Below are positions 44,999 through 54,092 of a DNA stretch of 64,000 bases, piece after piece (the first letter of the stretch is position 1; each line of letters starts with the position of its first letter). Made by a program: the position numbers and the translations under genes. The notes beneath the pieces were generated by a model. It was not told the origin of the DNA, searched no databases, and saw nothing but the letters and a program-made list of their open reading frames with translations. The stretch is from Olegusella massiliensis (GTDB lineage Bacteria > Actinomycetota > Coriobacteriia > Coriobacteriales > Atopobiaceae). The stretch lies in the NCBI RefSeq assembly GCF_900078545.1, contig NZ_FLLS01000002.1:806001-870000 (forward strand), read 5' to 3'.

Positions 44999-47941
44999 GT
45001 GCCACAACCCCACGAAGAGCGTGTGCGAGACCTGTTAATCCCAGGTACCCCTGAGCGTATCGCACAGAAATACCTTAGTCTTGAAACGCGCGCCAAAAAG
45101 GCAAGCTTTGGTCTGCTCGAAGAGGATATGGTTGTACTCGATACTGAGACAACAGGGTTGTCTTTTCGTGATTGTGAGCTTATCCAGATTTCTGCCGCAC
45201 GCATCTCGGGGCGTGAGATAGTAGAGCGCTTTGATACCTTTGTGCATCCCAAAAAGCCCATCCCACCTGAAATTGTTAAGCTTACACATATCACAGCGGC
45301 TGATGTTGCTGATGCTCCTCATGCAAAACAAGCAGTAGCAGAGCTCGCGCGCTTTGTTGCGGGGCAGCCTGTGCTGGCACACAATGCCGTTTTTGACCGA
45401 ACCTTTATCGAGAAGGTTCAAGGCGGCTATCAGGTAAGTAATAACTGGATTGATACGCTTGCGTTATCAAGAATTGCACTGCCACGTCTCAAGTCGCATC
45501 GTTTACAAGAAATGGCAAAAATATTTGGTTGTGATGCGGTAACGCATAGGGCAACCGACGATGTTGATGCTCTTTGTGGGCTTTGGCGTATCTTGCTTTT
45601 GGCATTATGTGATTTACCAAAAGGCCTCTTAGCGCTTTTTGCAGACATGCATGAAGAGGTGGATTGGCAATACAGACCAATCGTAAGGCACCTAGCCCTT
45701 GAGCAGGAACAGTCCTCCTTTCATCTTAAAACTGCACGCATGGATTTGCTTGATAGTGAGTATATGCAGCTACATGAAGATGCAGCAGAGCTGCTCGAGC
45801 TGCATCCTCTTAATGAGGGCGAGGTAGAGGCTGCCTTTACTAAAGATGGTATTGTGCCACGGATGTATGACAGCTATGAGCAGCGACCCGAGCAAATAAT
45901 TATGGCAAAAGAGCTGGCAGCAGCTCTGTCAAGCTCTACTCACCGAGCCATTGAGGCTGGTACAGGTGTAGGTAAGTCCATTGCCTATCTCTTGCCTGAA
46001 GCACTTTTTGCACAGCGTAACCATATCAGCATGGGTGTTGCTACCAAAACAAACGCCCTTACCGACCAGCTGATTTCTCACGAACTACCAGCTCTTGCAA
46101 AGGCTTTACCCAATGGTTTGAACTACACAAGCCTCAAAGGTTACGAACACTATCCTTGTTTGTTGTGTCTTGAGCGAGCTACAGGAGGTAATTTGCCCGT
46201 AGATGCCGTTGTTCAAGCTAACAAATCTACGCAGACAAGCGCTTCAGAGATGCTGACAGCGCTTGCAGTGACCTATAGCTACTCTTGTCAATCTCCTGAA
46301 GGAGACCTGGACTCTCTTGGTATACGCTGGCGTCTTGTTCCACGGCAAATGCTTACAACGAGCTCATCGCGTTGTTTGCGCAATCGCTGTCCATACTACC
46401 CCCACGAGTGTTTTGTTTTTGGCGCTCGGCGTCGTGCTGCGGCGGCAGATATCGTGGTAACTAATCATTCGTTGTTGTTGCGTGACGTAGAGGCAGAAGG
46501 GCATATTTTACCTCCTATTCGCCACTGGGTTATTGATGAGGCACACGGTTTTGTAGATGAAGCCCGTAAGCAATGGGCAAAGGAAGCCTCTTACGAGGAG
46601 ATACGTACTTCGTTTGAATTGTTGGGCAGCTCACGTACAGGGGTTATCAAAGCCTTATTGGCCAAGGCGGGACAAATCGAAGACCCCGCTTTGTCTATTC
46701 GCCTGCTTACAAAACTGTCAGCCATCGCAGCTCGTTGTGCAGTAACGATATCGGCACTTTTTGAGGCAGTCGGCGCGCTGAGCCGTTCGGGAAATTCTAC
46801 CGAAAGTATGTATGAGCGCACAAACGTTTGGATTGATGAAAAACTCCGCGCGGGTAAGCTTTGGAAAGAGATTGATGCGACAGGCACTATAGCCATCGAC
46901 ACGCTTGACGAATGCACGCGTGCAGCAAAAGCAACTGTAGATGCACTAATAGCATCCGACGCTAAGGCAGGAGCTGAACTTGCTGAGGCAGTGCGCTTTA
47001 TTCCCGAGTTGTTTGAAACGCTCAAGCTCATTTTGGCGGGGACAGATACCAGCTATGTCTATTCTGCCGATCTGCCTAGTCGTAAGCGTGATGCAGGAAC
47101 CGAGCGTCTACGTGCAGAAAAACTTGATATCGGTGCAGATTTAGCAACGAGATGGCTACCCGAGATGAGCTCCGTGAGCTTTACTTCTGCAACAATGACC
47201 ATCGGCTCTTCTTTTGAGCATTTTGATTGTTCAGTAGGGCTCGATTGTATTCCCAAAACCGCTCATCACAATGTCCAAATGCACTCAAGCTTTGATTTTG
47301 ATCGCAACATGGCTGTTGTGGTAGCACAAGACATGCCCGCACCAAACGATCTCGGCTATATCGACCGTCTTTGTGATTTGCTTTTTGATGTCCACATAGC
47401 CATGCGTGGTTCGACACTTACCCTTTTTACCAATCGTCGCGATATGGAGGCTGTTTTTGACAAACTCAAACCCCGTTTGGCGTCTGAGGGTTTGGATTTG
47501 CGCTGCCAAGAGCGAGGAACTTCAGCCAGGCTTTTACGGGATAACTTCCTTGCCAATAAGCAGCAATCATTACTTGCCCTCAGGTCCTTTTGGGAGGGGT
47601 TTGATGCGGCGGGAGACACTTTGCGTTGTGTCGTTATCCCTAAATTACCTTTTGCCAATCCACGCGACCCATTAGTGCAAGAGCGTGACCTTCGAGAAGA
47701 ACGCAGTTGGTGGCGACACTCTCTTCCCGAAGCAGTGTTGACCGTCAAGCAAGCGGCAGGACGACTTATACGTACAAAGAGTGATACAGGAGTGCTGGTA
47801 TTAGCGGACTCGCGCCTTGTGAGTAAGCGTTATGGCAAGCAATTTATAAACTCTTTGCCTTCTCATAACGTGCAACAGCTTTCGACTGACAATGTGGGAC
47901 GCTTTATTAAAACATGGTGCAAAACTCATGAGGACAACTGA
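44999..47941 (+). CDS. dinG: DnaQ exonuclease - DinG-type helicase fusion
   Basis: 980 residues. N-terminal DEDD exonuclease: DTETTG (about 48-53), HNAVFDRTF (about 126), and HRATDDVDA (about 183). C-terminal XPD-like helicase: Walker A GTGVGKS (about 321-327), DEAH (about 521) and QAAGRLIR (about 919). Cysteines near 380 and 460 (YPCLLC, RNRCPYYPHEC) fit the iron-sulfur cluster. GTG start with GGAGC upstream. Gram-positive DinG proteins share this fusion; some lack helicase activity. Its 3' end overlaps the WYL gene that runs the other way. Confidence 0.9.
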   Translation: MPQPHEERVRDLLIPGTPERIAQKYLSLETRAKKASFGLLEEDMVVLDTETTGLSFRDCELIQISAARISGREIVERFDTFVHPKKPIPPEIVKLTHITAADVADAPHAKQAVAELARFVAGQPVLAHNAVFDRTFIEKVQGGYQVSNNWIDTLALSRIALPRLKSHRLQEMAKIFGCDAVTHRATDDVDALCGLWRILLLALCDLPKGLLALFADMHEEVDWQYRPIVRHLALEQEQSSFHLKTARMDLLDSEYMQLHEDAAELLELHPLNEGEVEAAFTKDGIVPRMYDSYEQRPEQIIMAKELAAALSSSTHRAIEAGTGVGKSIAYLLPEALFAQRNHISMGVATKTNALTDQLISHELPALAKALPNGLNYTSLKGYEHYPCLLCLERATGGNLPVDAVVQANKSTQTSASEMLTALAVTYSYSCQSPEGDLDSLGIRWRLVPRQMLTTSSSRCLRNRCPYYPHECFVFGARRRAAAADIVVTNHSLLLRDVEAEGHILPPIRHWVIDEAHGFVDEARKQWAKEASYEEIRTSFELLGSSRTGVIKALLAKAGQIEDPALSIRLLTKLSAIAARCAVTISALFEAVGALSRSGNSTESMYERTNVWIDEKLRAGKLWKEIDATGTIAIDTLDECTRAAKATVDALIASDAKAGAELAEAVRFIPELFETLKLILAGTDTSYVYSADLPSRKRDAGTERLRAEKLDIGADLATRWLPEMSSVSFTSATMTIGSSFEHFDCSVGLDCIPKTAHHNVQMHSSFDFDRNMAVVVAQDMPAPNDLGYIDRLCDLLFDVHIAMRGSTLTLFTNRRDMEAVFDKLKPRLASEGLDLRCQERGTSARLLRDNFLANKQQSLLALRSFWEGFDAAGDTLRCVVIPKLPFANPRDPLVQERDLREERSWWRHSLPEAVLTVKQAAGRLIRTKSDTGVLVLADSRLVSKRYGKQFINSLPSHNVQQLSTDNVGRFIKTWCKTHEDN

Positions 47942-48873
47942 GAGTTTGCTTGCGCAAGCAGTTCTTTAGCACAATGTCTCATCGCAGCGTTGAGCTGGGC
48001 ATTATCTGTCTTAACCTGCTTTTTGCAGGCAAGAAGCCTTCGGGGAAGCCAATTTGAATTTTTATACCAAGGAATACTTGCTCTTATTCGCGATCCACGA
48101 CGAGACTTAATCTTGAGTCCTGGCCAGGTAAACAGGTTGAGACAGGTCTGGTCGGTAAAGACGAGTTCAACCTGTTGAGGTGTAGTTGTAGGAATAAATT
48201 TTTTGTTCCAGCTGCCTTCAGTAGTGACCGGCATACTCATTCGGTCAACTCTAAACGAGCGTTGAGCTGCTCTATCTAAGTCAAACGCATCAAGGTACCA
48301 ACGTTGTTGGTTATAACGCAAGGCAAGCGGGCCAACGCGGCGCGTATTATCTGTGATGGTAGAACCATGTACTGCTCGGTAGTTAAATTCCAAGGCAACC
48401 TGAGCAACGATGGCCTCAGAAATAGCGTCAAGACGCTCAGATAGATCATCTTTCAGGTAGATTGTTGTAGGAGCGCTGCTTGTTTGGGTAATCGCTTGAG
48501 GGTAGAAAGCCTCAGTAATTTCTTTACGTATAAAATCTTGCTCACTAAGCCCAATAAGTTCAAAAGCAGCATCTAACGCGTGTGCCTCATGCTGAGTGAG
48601 ACGTAAAGGACGGCCATGGACCGCACCAGACAGAGGACTAAAAAGCTCAACTTCTCCTGCTTTGGTGCTGACAAGGGGAAGTATCGTTTGAGAGTTCTCT
48701 CCACCAGCCAACATGAGCAGTTTAAAAAGCCCCTGAACTTGTGCAATTGATAGCCCCAAGCGTGAAGCAACTACTTGAGCATTGAGACTGTCGCCATGGT
48801 TTTTTAGCGCTCCTGCAAGCGCTACCAGTGAGCGAGTTTGTTCCAAGGCTCCTTGGTGTTGTACAGAAGCCAT
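47926..48873 (-). CDS. pafC: WYL-domain transcription regulator PafC
   Basis: 315 residues: an N-terminal HTH-like domain, then a WYL domain with QRWYLDAFDLD (about 193-203), and a C-terminal WCX-like region. PafC pairs with PafB to switch on DNA-damage genes in mycobacteria. ATG 48873 overlaps the pafB stop by one base. The tail overlaps the dinG end by 16 nt. Confidence 0.85.
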   Translation of the reverse strand: MASVQHQGALEQTRSLVALAGALKNHGDSLNAQVVASRLGLSIAQVQGLFKLLMLAGGENSQTILPLVSTKAGEVELFSPLSGAVHGRPLRLTQHEAHALDAAFELIGLSEQDFIRKEITEAFYPQAITQTSSAPTTIYLKDDLSERLDAISEAIVAQVALEFNYRAVHGSTITDNTRRVGPLALRYNQQRWYLDAFDLDRAAQRSFRVDRMSMPVTTEGSWNKKFIPTTTPQQVELVFTDQTCLNLFTWPGLKIKSRRGSRIRASIPWYKNSNWLPRRLLACKKQVKTDNAQLNAAMRHCAKELLAQANSQLSS

Positions 48874-49868
48874 TATGCGAGCGCCTCCTCAAGTAGTGCT
48901 TTCCAACAGGATACGAGTTCGGAGGGCTGTTGAGGGATAAGGCCCTCGGCTATACTCCAGCGCGCTGCTGCCTCAAGGTCAGCTGCATCTATCGTCCAGA
49001 CAAGGCCTCGTTCAGTGGAGGTGTATGTTCCGTAGTTTTGAGCAGCGTGCAATGCCTCTTCTCCCGCACCAGGCCCAAGGAGCAGCTGGACCTCAAAGCT
49101 TTTGTTGCCAATTTGAAAGGGGAGTTTGCGCCATTTGACTATATTAAAGTCGCGAGGGATGTCATACGTTTTACTACGTAGCTCACGAACCTTTAAAAAA
49201 CGATCATCCCGGAAGGTATGTGGTTGTGCTTCGGTTGGTGTTAAGTCTTCATCGAGGTCAGCGGCTACAAAATAGACATGACCCCGCAAGCCAAATTCGC
49301 CATAAATTGCAAGAAGACGTTCAGTTTTTTCACCTAAAGCTGATACATAGCTCACCTGAACTGGATGACGTTGAGTTGCGGCATGCAAAAGTATATTGAG
49401 CTGCTTGTTTTGCTTGGCAGCAGTAAAAGAAAAACGAGCTACAGAAAATTTCGAATAATCCGAGTCTATCTTTGCTAACGCATACCGGAGATCGTTGCTT
49501 TGAGGAAACTCTGAATCATCAGTGAGCTGTGACAACGTTAAATCCAGAGCCAATAGTTCATCCGGATACAAGCTGACTTCTGTTGCAAATGAAGTTTCAT
49601 CTGCAACCCACCAACCCTTTTTAGCCTCGTGGAGCAGTAGCCCACATGCAAGCAGACGCTCGCGATCCCTATGAAACTGTCGTCTAAAACTTTCAGTCGA
49701 AAGTGTTGGGTAATACTCTTTTTGCACATAAGCGGAGCTGAGAGGGGACGTCGCATTGGAAAAAGCAAGAACAAGCGAGAGCAGGCGCCGTGCCAGCTCC
49801 TCATCCGCACTTAGTTCATACGAGACGTTTTGCTCGTCCTGCTTTTGACTATCATCAACTTTCTTCAT
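48873..49868 (-). CDS. pafB: WYL-domain transcription regulator PafB
   Basis: 331 residues, with an N-terminal winged-helix domain and a degenerate WYL domain (the WYL tripeptide is replaced by VYF near residue 200). ATG 49868 is 8 nt behind GAGGAGGC; an ATG at 49886 overlaps that site and is rejected. Upstream gap 49869-50068 also serves the divergent M28-like gene. Confidence 0.82.
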   Translation of the reverse strand: MKKVDDSQKQDEQNVSYELSADEELARRLLSLVLAFSNATSPLSSAYVQKEYYPTLSTESFRRQFHRDRERLLACGLLLHEAKKGWWVADETSFATEVSLYPDELLALDLTLSQLTDDSEFPQSNDLRYALAKIDSDYSKFSVARFSFTAAKQNKQLNILLHAATQRHPVQVSYVSALGEKTERLLAIYGEFGLRGHVYFVAADLDEDLTPTEAQPHTFRDDRFLKVRELRSKTYDIPRDFNIVKWRKLPFQIGNKSFEVQLLLGPGAGEEALHAAQNYGTYTSTERGLVWTIDAADLEAAARWSIAEGLIPQQPSELVSCWKALLEEALA

Positions 49869-49886
49869 AGGTATGCCTCCTCTCAT

Positions 49887-50068
49887 ATAAGCACCCTACC
49901 ATGAGTGGAAAAGCAAATTTGGTAGAGACGTAAGAAAAGCCACTTGTTGTTTCTTTAGGACATTTATTCCCATAGCTTACATTTATCAAATGCGAGGGGA
50001 GGTTTTCCTGCGTAAGACGTATAATTTAGGAATCAGTGTCTATTCGTCACCCACAAAGGATGAGCAGT
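49887..50068 (+). promoter_or_regulatory. divergent pafB / M28-like promoter region
   Basis: Contains a perfect TATAAT at 50020-50025 for the rightward gene; no good -35 at 17 nt, which may fit PafBC-type activation, but I do not see that motif clearly. Confidence 0.4.
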
Positions 50069-53000
50069 ATGTCAACTTCGCGCGATTATCTGGAGTATCT
50101 AAACCAAAAGGTCGATATCGCCCCAGTAAACAGTGAAGAAGAATATCAGGCTGCGAGTACCATTGAGTCGTTGATGCAAAGCCACGGCCTTGAGACACGT
50201 ATGCAGGATTTTGTGGCGCCTGGTCTCGGAAAACTGCCATACCGCATCGTGGGTATCTTGCTGTTTGTCGGTGTCTTTTTGTCGGGCTTGTTGGGTACGC
50301 CAGCAATGGTTGCGGGTATCCTTTTAACACTCGCTACGTTTGTCCTGCTTGCCCTGCATCATGCAGGTGTAGTTGACTTACTGGGTGGCTTGGGTAGAAA
50401 GATTCAAAGTCAAAACGTCATTGGTATCCACCGTGCTACAGGTCCGCTGGTGGTCAAAGGCAATCGCCCCATTGTGATTGTTGCCCACTACGATACGCCT
50501 CGTGAGAATCTGCTGTGCAATGAGCCCTTTGCGCGTTGGCAGCCCTTACTGCGCAAGTATTCTCCTCAAGCAAGTTGTCTTGCGGTGTTTTTTAGCGTTG
50601 TGCAATCCTTTGCTTTTATTCCTTCTGCCGCACGTCACATTATGTGGGTCGTTGCAATTATATGTGCGTTGCCCCTGTTGATGATTGGCGTTGCCGATTT
50701 GCAGCAGCGCTTTGCTCCTTGTACAGAAGGCAGCAATGATAACAAGTCCGGTGTGGCCGCCCTTCTTGGCGTGATGTCTATGGTGCATCCTGGCGATGAT
50801 GAGGCAACAGGTTATGGCGAGCAGCGCGAGCGTCGCGATCGCGATGCTGCTGAGCGCGCACGAATTGCAGAGAGGGAGGCTGCTGCCGCAGAAGAAGCTG
50901 CCCGCAAGGCAGCTGAAGAAGAGGCACAGCGCTTGCAAGCAGAGGCTGAGCTTACAGACGCTGAAGAAACGCCTACCGATGAAGAACGTACAACCGCCGC
51001 TCAAGAAGAAGCAGTCCAAGACACCGCTGGTGTCGCTGACGAAGATGCTGAATACGATGACGACTACGATGAAGACGAGTATCTCGATGCTGAACCCGTA
51101 GAGGGTGAGGAGCTCGAAGACGAACCTGAATATGTCGATGAGCTTGAAGAGCAGGAACCTGAAGAAGAGCCTGTGGATGTTGAGACGGAAACCGATGAAG
51201 ATGACGAAAAGTTATCCATGGAGACTTCAGAAGAACCTGCAGCTGCAAACCCCGCGGCTCCTATTGAGCATCTCTATGAAGAACCGATTTCAGCTGCTCG
51301 AGTTGTGACCCGCGAAGCAAAGGGCGAAGAAGTTCTTGGAGTCCGCCACGGTCAAGAGACTCTCGAAGCATTGCACATTCTTCCTGAGGGTTGCGAGATT
51401 ATTTATAAGCTGTCCGAGGTGGCAGAGACTAACAACGATGAGGATATGCAGGAGAATGAAGCTACCTCTGACGCACAGTCTTATCAAGATGCAGAAGAGC
51501 CCTACGAAGAATCAGAATTTGATACTGAAGAATATGACGAAGAGTATGACGACGAAGAAGACGAGGGGTATCTTGTGCCCGATGAGGTCCAGCCGCAAGG
51601 TGTGGCCGCTCGCATTCAGGGATTCTTTGCGCATATAAAGGATAGTATTTCTGCGCACAAAGCTGTTGAACCCGAGCAATATGAAGAAGACTTGGGCTAC
51701 GAAGATGCTTCTATAGATGAGCAAGGCGAGATTCAGGATAGTAATGTGGCTGCTGAGGATGAGTACGCCGAAGATGCCTACCCCGATGAAGATCTTGGAT
51801 CAGAGGAAGATTTTGATTCAAGCAATTATGACTATGCTGATGCCGAACAACCTGAACCTGCGACTCGCCAGCGTGAAGAGAACGATGACGAATATCAATA
51901 TCTTGACGCCATTATCGAGGAAGAAATTCCCGAAGACGAAGGCATTATGGAAGAAGCAGCGTCTGAACAAGCTGCTGAGGCTTCCGATGACGTTGTTGAC
52001 GCGAGCGACGAAGTCGAGGAAAGAGCTACCGACGAGACAAGTGCTGCAGTTATAGAGGACTCAAGCGCTGCAGTTGCAGATGAGGCAATCGACGAAGTTA
52101 CAGACGAGAAAGTCGACGATGCCACAGATGAGGCAAGCGATGAAAATGCTGCTGAGGAAGAGCCTAAAGAGGCCTCTATGACCACTCGCGTGATGCCACG
52201 TATCCAGGAAGATGTTGATGGTACTCTGCCGTTTGTTCCTTTAGGTCAACTGGCAGATGGCCAAGAAGTTGATGAGCACGCTGACACTAAAGATTCGTCG
52301 GGTTTGGACACCTTAGCTCCGGACGTGACAGTTATTTCTTCCAGGCTGCCTGACGAACATGCCGAACCCGCAACCCTCGATGATCCCGACTGGGGTAAGT
52401 CTAATTTCAGACCACCCGTAAGCAGCGTTGCCCGACGCGCTATACTTTTTGATTTGCCTGATCCTTTAGGGGATGAGGACGAAGTCGATCCTTTAAGTGA
52501 TGAGCTTGAATCAACCGCAAAGACATCTCGTCGTCGTATGAGTGAGGCTGGTCAGCAGGCTCGCGCAGCGATAGATGCTGCTGTTCAACGTACAAGCGAA
52601 GCGCATGTAGACGCGCAGGAGCAGGACGTCGTACCTCAATCACTAACGACCCTGCACACTCCAGCTCCTCAGGATGAGAAGCCTAAAAACAAGCGTCGAC
52701 GTGGCCTATTCCACCGCACCAAGAAAACCGAAGAGGAGCCTGAATCTTTGGGTGACTGGCTAGGCGTTGGTGATGATTACGATGCTAAAAAGGATGGTCG
52801 CGCCATCGGTAGCTGGGAAAACTTTGATGATGACGAGGGCGGCAAACCTCACCCCAACAATAGTTGGAAGGGTGGCGCCACAAGGCGTGACGGCAAACGT
52901 GCCAACGAAGATGATGTGCGGGTACAAGAAGAGCTCCGCGATAGCATTTTGGCTATGGGTGATGACGAACTGCTTGCCCATGACATCTGGTTTGTGGCAC

Positions 53001-53413
53001 TAGGTGGCTCGTATGCAGACCATGCGGGTATGAAAGCTTTCCTTGCAGAAAATCGTCGCAATGCGCGTGGTTCCTTTGTAATAAATCTCTCTTGCGTTGG
53101 TGATGGAGAGTTGACACTGTTGACTGAAGAGGGTCAGGCAAATTCTCGCAAAGCCGACCGTCGTCTTACTCGTCTCATAGGTCAGATCGCCGATGATCTT
53201 CACATTGAGCTTGGTCGCAGCAGGCACAATTGGGAGGATACTGACGCCACACCTGCCATGCGTGCGAGAATGCGTGCCGCAACCATTTGTGGTCTTACCC
53301 CTGATGGTATTTTGGCGCTTTCTCAGGTGCCCGACGATGATCCTGATGAGGTGGATCCCGCACAAGTCAATTCGGTTGCCGAACTTGTCGCAGAAGTTAT
53401 TCGCAGATCATAG
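50069..53413 (+). CDS. M28-like membrane protein with a 700-residue acidic insert
   Basis: 1114 residues. The N-terminal half looks like an M28 zinc aminopeptidase: AHYDTP (H140, D142) and GSNDNKSGVA (D224). Two membrane-helix pairs (about 57-98 and 168-209) interrupt it. Residues about 245-945 are a disordered Glu/Asp/Ala insert. After it the fold resumes (IWFVALGGSYADHAGM, about 975-990), but the usual catalytic EE pair is absent, and the last zinc His is replaced (LSQVPDDDPDEVD). AAAGGA precedes ATG 50069. I infer an inactive or altered peptidase that has become a scaffold or membrane-bound regulator. Confidence 0.75.
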   Translation: MSTSRDYLEYLNQKVDIAPVNSEEEYQAASTIESLMQSHGLETRMQDFVAPGLGKLPYRIVGILLFVGVFLSGLLGTPAMVAGILLTLATFVLLALHHAGVVDLLGGLGRKIQSQNVIGIHRATGPLVVKGNRPIVIVAHYDTPRENLLCNEPFARWQPLLRKYSPQASCLAVFFSVVQSFAFIPSAARHIMWVVAIICALPLLMIGVADLQQRFAPCTEGSNDNKSGVAALLGVMSMVHPGDDEATGYGEQRERRDRDAAERARIAEREAAAAEEAARKAAEEEAQRLQAEAELTDAEETPTDEERTTAAQEEAVQDTAGVADEDAEYDDDYDEDEYLDAEPVEGEELEDEPEYVDELEEQEPEEEPVDVETETDEDDEKLSMETSEEPAAANPAAPIEHLYEEPISAARVVTREAKGEEVLGVRHGQETLEALHILPEGCEIIYKLSEVAETNNDEDMQENEATSDAQSYQDAEEPYEESEFDTEEYDEEYDDEEDEGYLVPDEVQPQGVAARIQGFFAHIKDSISAHKAVEPEQYEEDLGYEDASIDEQGEIQDSNVAAEDEYAEDAYPDEDLGSEEDFDSSNYDYADAEQPEPATRQREENDDEYQYLDAIIEEEIPEDEGIMEEAASEQAAEASDDVVDASDEVEERATDETSAAVIEDSSAAVADEAIDEVTDEKVDDATDEASDENAAEEEPKEASMTTRVMPRIQEDVDGTLPFVPLGQLADGQEVDEHADTKDSSGLDTLAPDVTVISSRLPDEHAEPATLDDPDWGKSNFRPPVSSVARRAILFDLPDPLGDEDEVDPLSDELESTAKTSRRRMSEAGQQARAAIDAAVQRTSEAHVDAQEQDVVPQSLTTLHTPAPQDEKPKNKRRRGLFHRTKKTEEEPESLGDWLGVGDDYDAKKDGRAIGSWENFDDDEGGKPHPNNSWKGGATRRDGKRANEDDVRVQEELRDSILAMGDDELLAHDIWFVALGGSYADHAGMKAFLAENRRNARGSFVINLSCVGDGELTLLTEEGQANSRKADRRLTRLIGQIADDLHIELGRSRHNWEDTDATPAMRARMRAATICGLTPDGILALSQVPDDDPDEVDPAQVNSVAELVAEVIRRS

Positions 53414-53461
53414 CGCTGCGCAGCTGTGAGTGTTTAACTTCTCTATTGTTAGTACGCTTTG

Positions 53462-53500
53462 ACCTCCAAGCTCTTTGTTTGAGAGCTTGGAGGTTTATTA
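53462..53500 (+). terminator. terminator of the M28-like gene
   Basis: 13-bp perfect stem ACCTCCAAGCTCT (53462-53474) / AGAGCTTGGAGGT (53482-53494), then TTATTAATA. Confidence 0.85.
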
Positions 53501-53650
53501 ATAGCACCAAACAATAGGCTGTGCGCTCGACCAGCGTGTCCCACCCCTAGATGTATGGCAGACCTACAAGGATCCCCACCACGCAAGCTCGATTTATAAA
53601 AAGGTAGGCGAACTGTATTACGCCTGTGTTTTTGTAGGCTTGCCTTTTTT
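53495..53650 (+). ncRNA. candidate small RNA or orphan terminator unit
   Basis: Between two hairpins and without an open frame of note. It ends in AAGGTAGGC / GCTTGCCTT (53601-53609 with 53638-53646, two G-U) and a T-run, so a transcript may end here. The stem also has T-rich flanks in the other direction. No known RNA family recognised; it is not SRP RNA, tmRNA or RNase P RNA by their conserved cores. Confidence 0.3.
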
Positions 53651-53890
53651 CTTCCACACTCGATAGCAATAAACATAGCTATTCTCCTTTTGTTGGAAAG
53701 ATGACTCTACACCCTCCAACTTGGATTTAGCTTGGATGATAGCTGCCTTTAACTGCACAAACGCTGGATAATTGCTGGTGGTAGTCTGCAAACATCCAGT
53801 ATCTCATCCCTGCAATTGGCGTGGCAATCACGTGCGTTTGGCCGAAAACTTACGCGAGCTCCTCTCCTTGTGATAAAATTTCCACGCAAT
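53651..53890. other. gene-free gap before tRNA-Gly
   Basis: About 240 bases with a second copy of a dispersed repeat, and a candidate tRNA promoter near its end (TTACGC, 18 nt, TAAAAT at about 53874). Confidence 0.5.
53717..53749 (+). repeat. dispersed repeat, copy 2
   Basis: CAACTTGGATTTAGCTTGGA at 53717-53736, then 3 nt, then TAGCTGCCTT at 53740-53749. Copy 1 is at 20773-20816. Confidence 0.7.
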
Positions 53891-53965
53891 GCGGGCATCG
53901 CCAAGTGGTAAGGCAATGGCTTCCCAAGCCATCATCCGCGGGTTCGAATCCCGTTGCCCGCTCCA
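53891..53965 (+). tRNA. tRNA-Gly(CCC)
   Basis: 75 nt. Acceptor GCGGGCA / TGCCCGC, discriminator T, encoded CCA. Anticodon loop TTCCCAA gives CCC. Confidence 0.95.
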
Positions 53966-53976
53966 TACATGTTATC

Positions 53977-53998
53977 GGGCCCTTCGGGGCTTGTTTTG
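53977..53998 (+). terminator. terminator of tRNA-Gly
   Basis: GCCC-TTCG-GGGC core with flanking G-U pairs, followed by GTTTTG; short but with a stable UUCG loop. Confidence 0.6.
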
Positions 53999-54092
53999 TG
54001 TCTACGGTAGTTCGGTAAGGCGTCTAAGTTTTGAGGCACACGAGTAATGGGAAAAGAACCATCGGAACGAAAGGTTAAGAGGGGAGAAGGAG

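Noticed and set aside
51895..52185. Serine-rich leftward frame
   Set aside because: It is the mirror of the Glu/Asp/Ala-rich insert in the M28-like gene.
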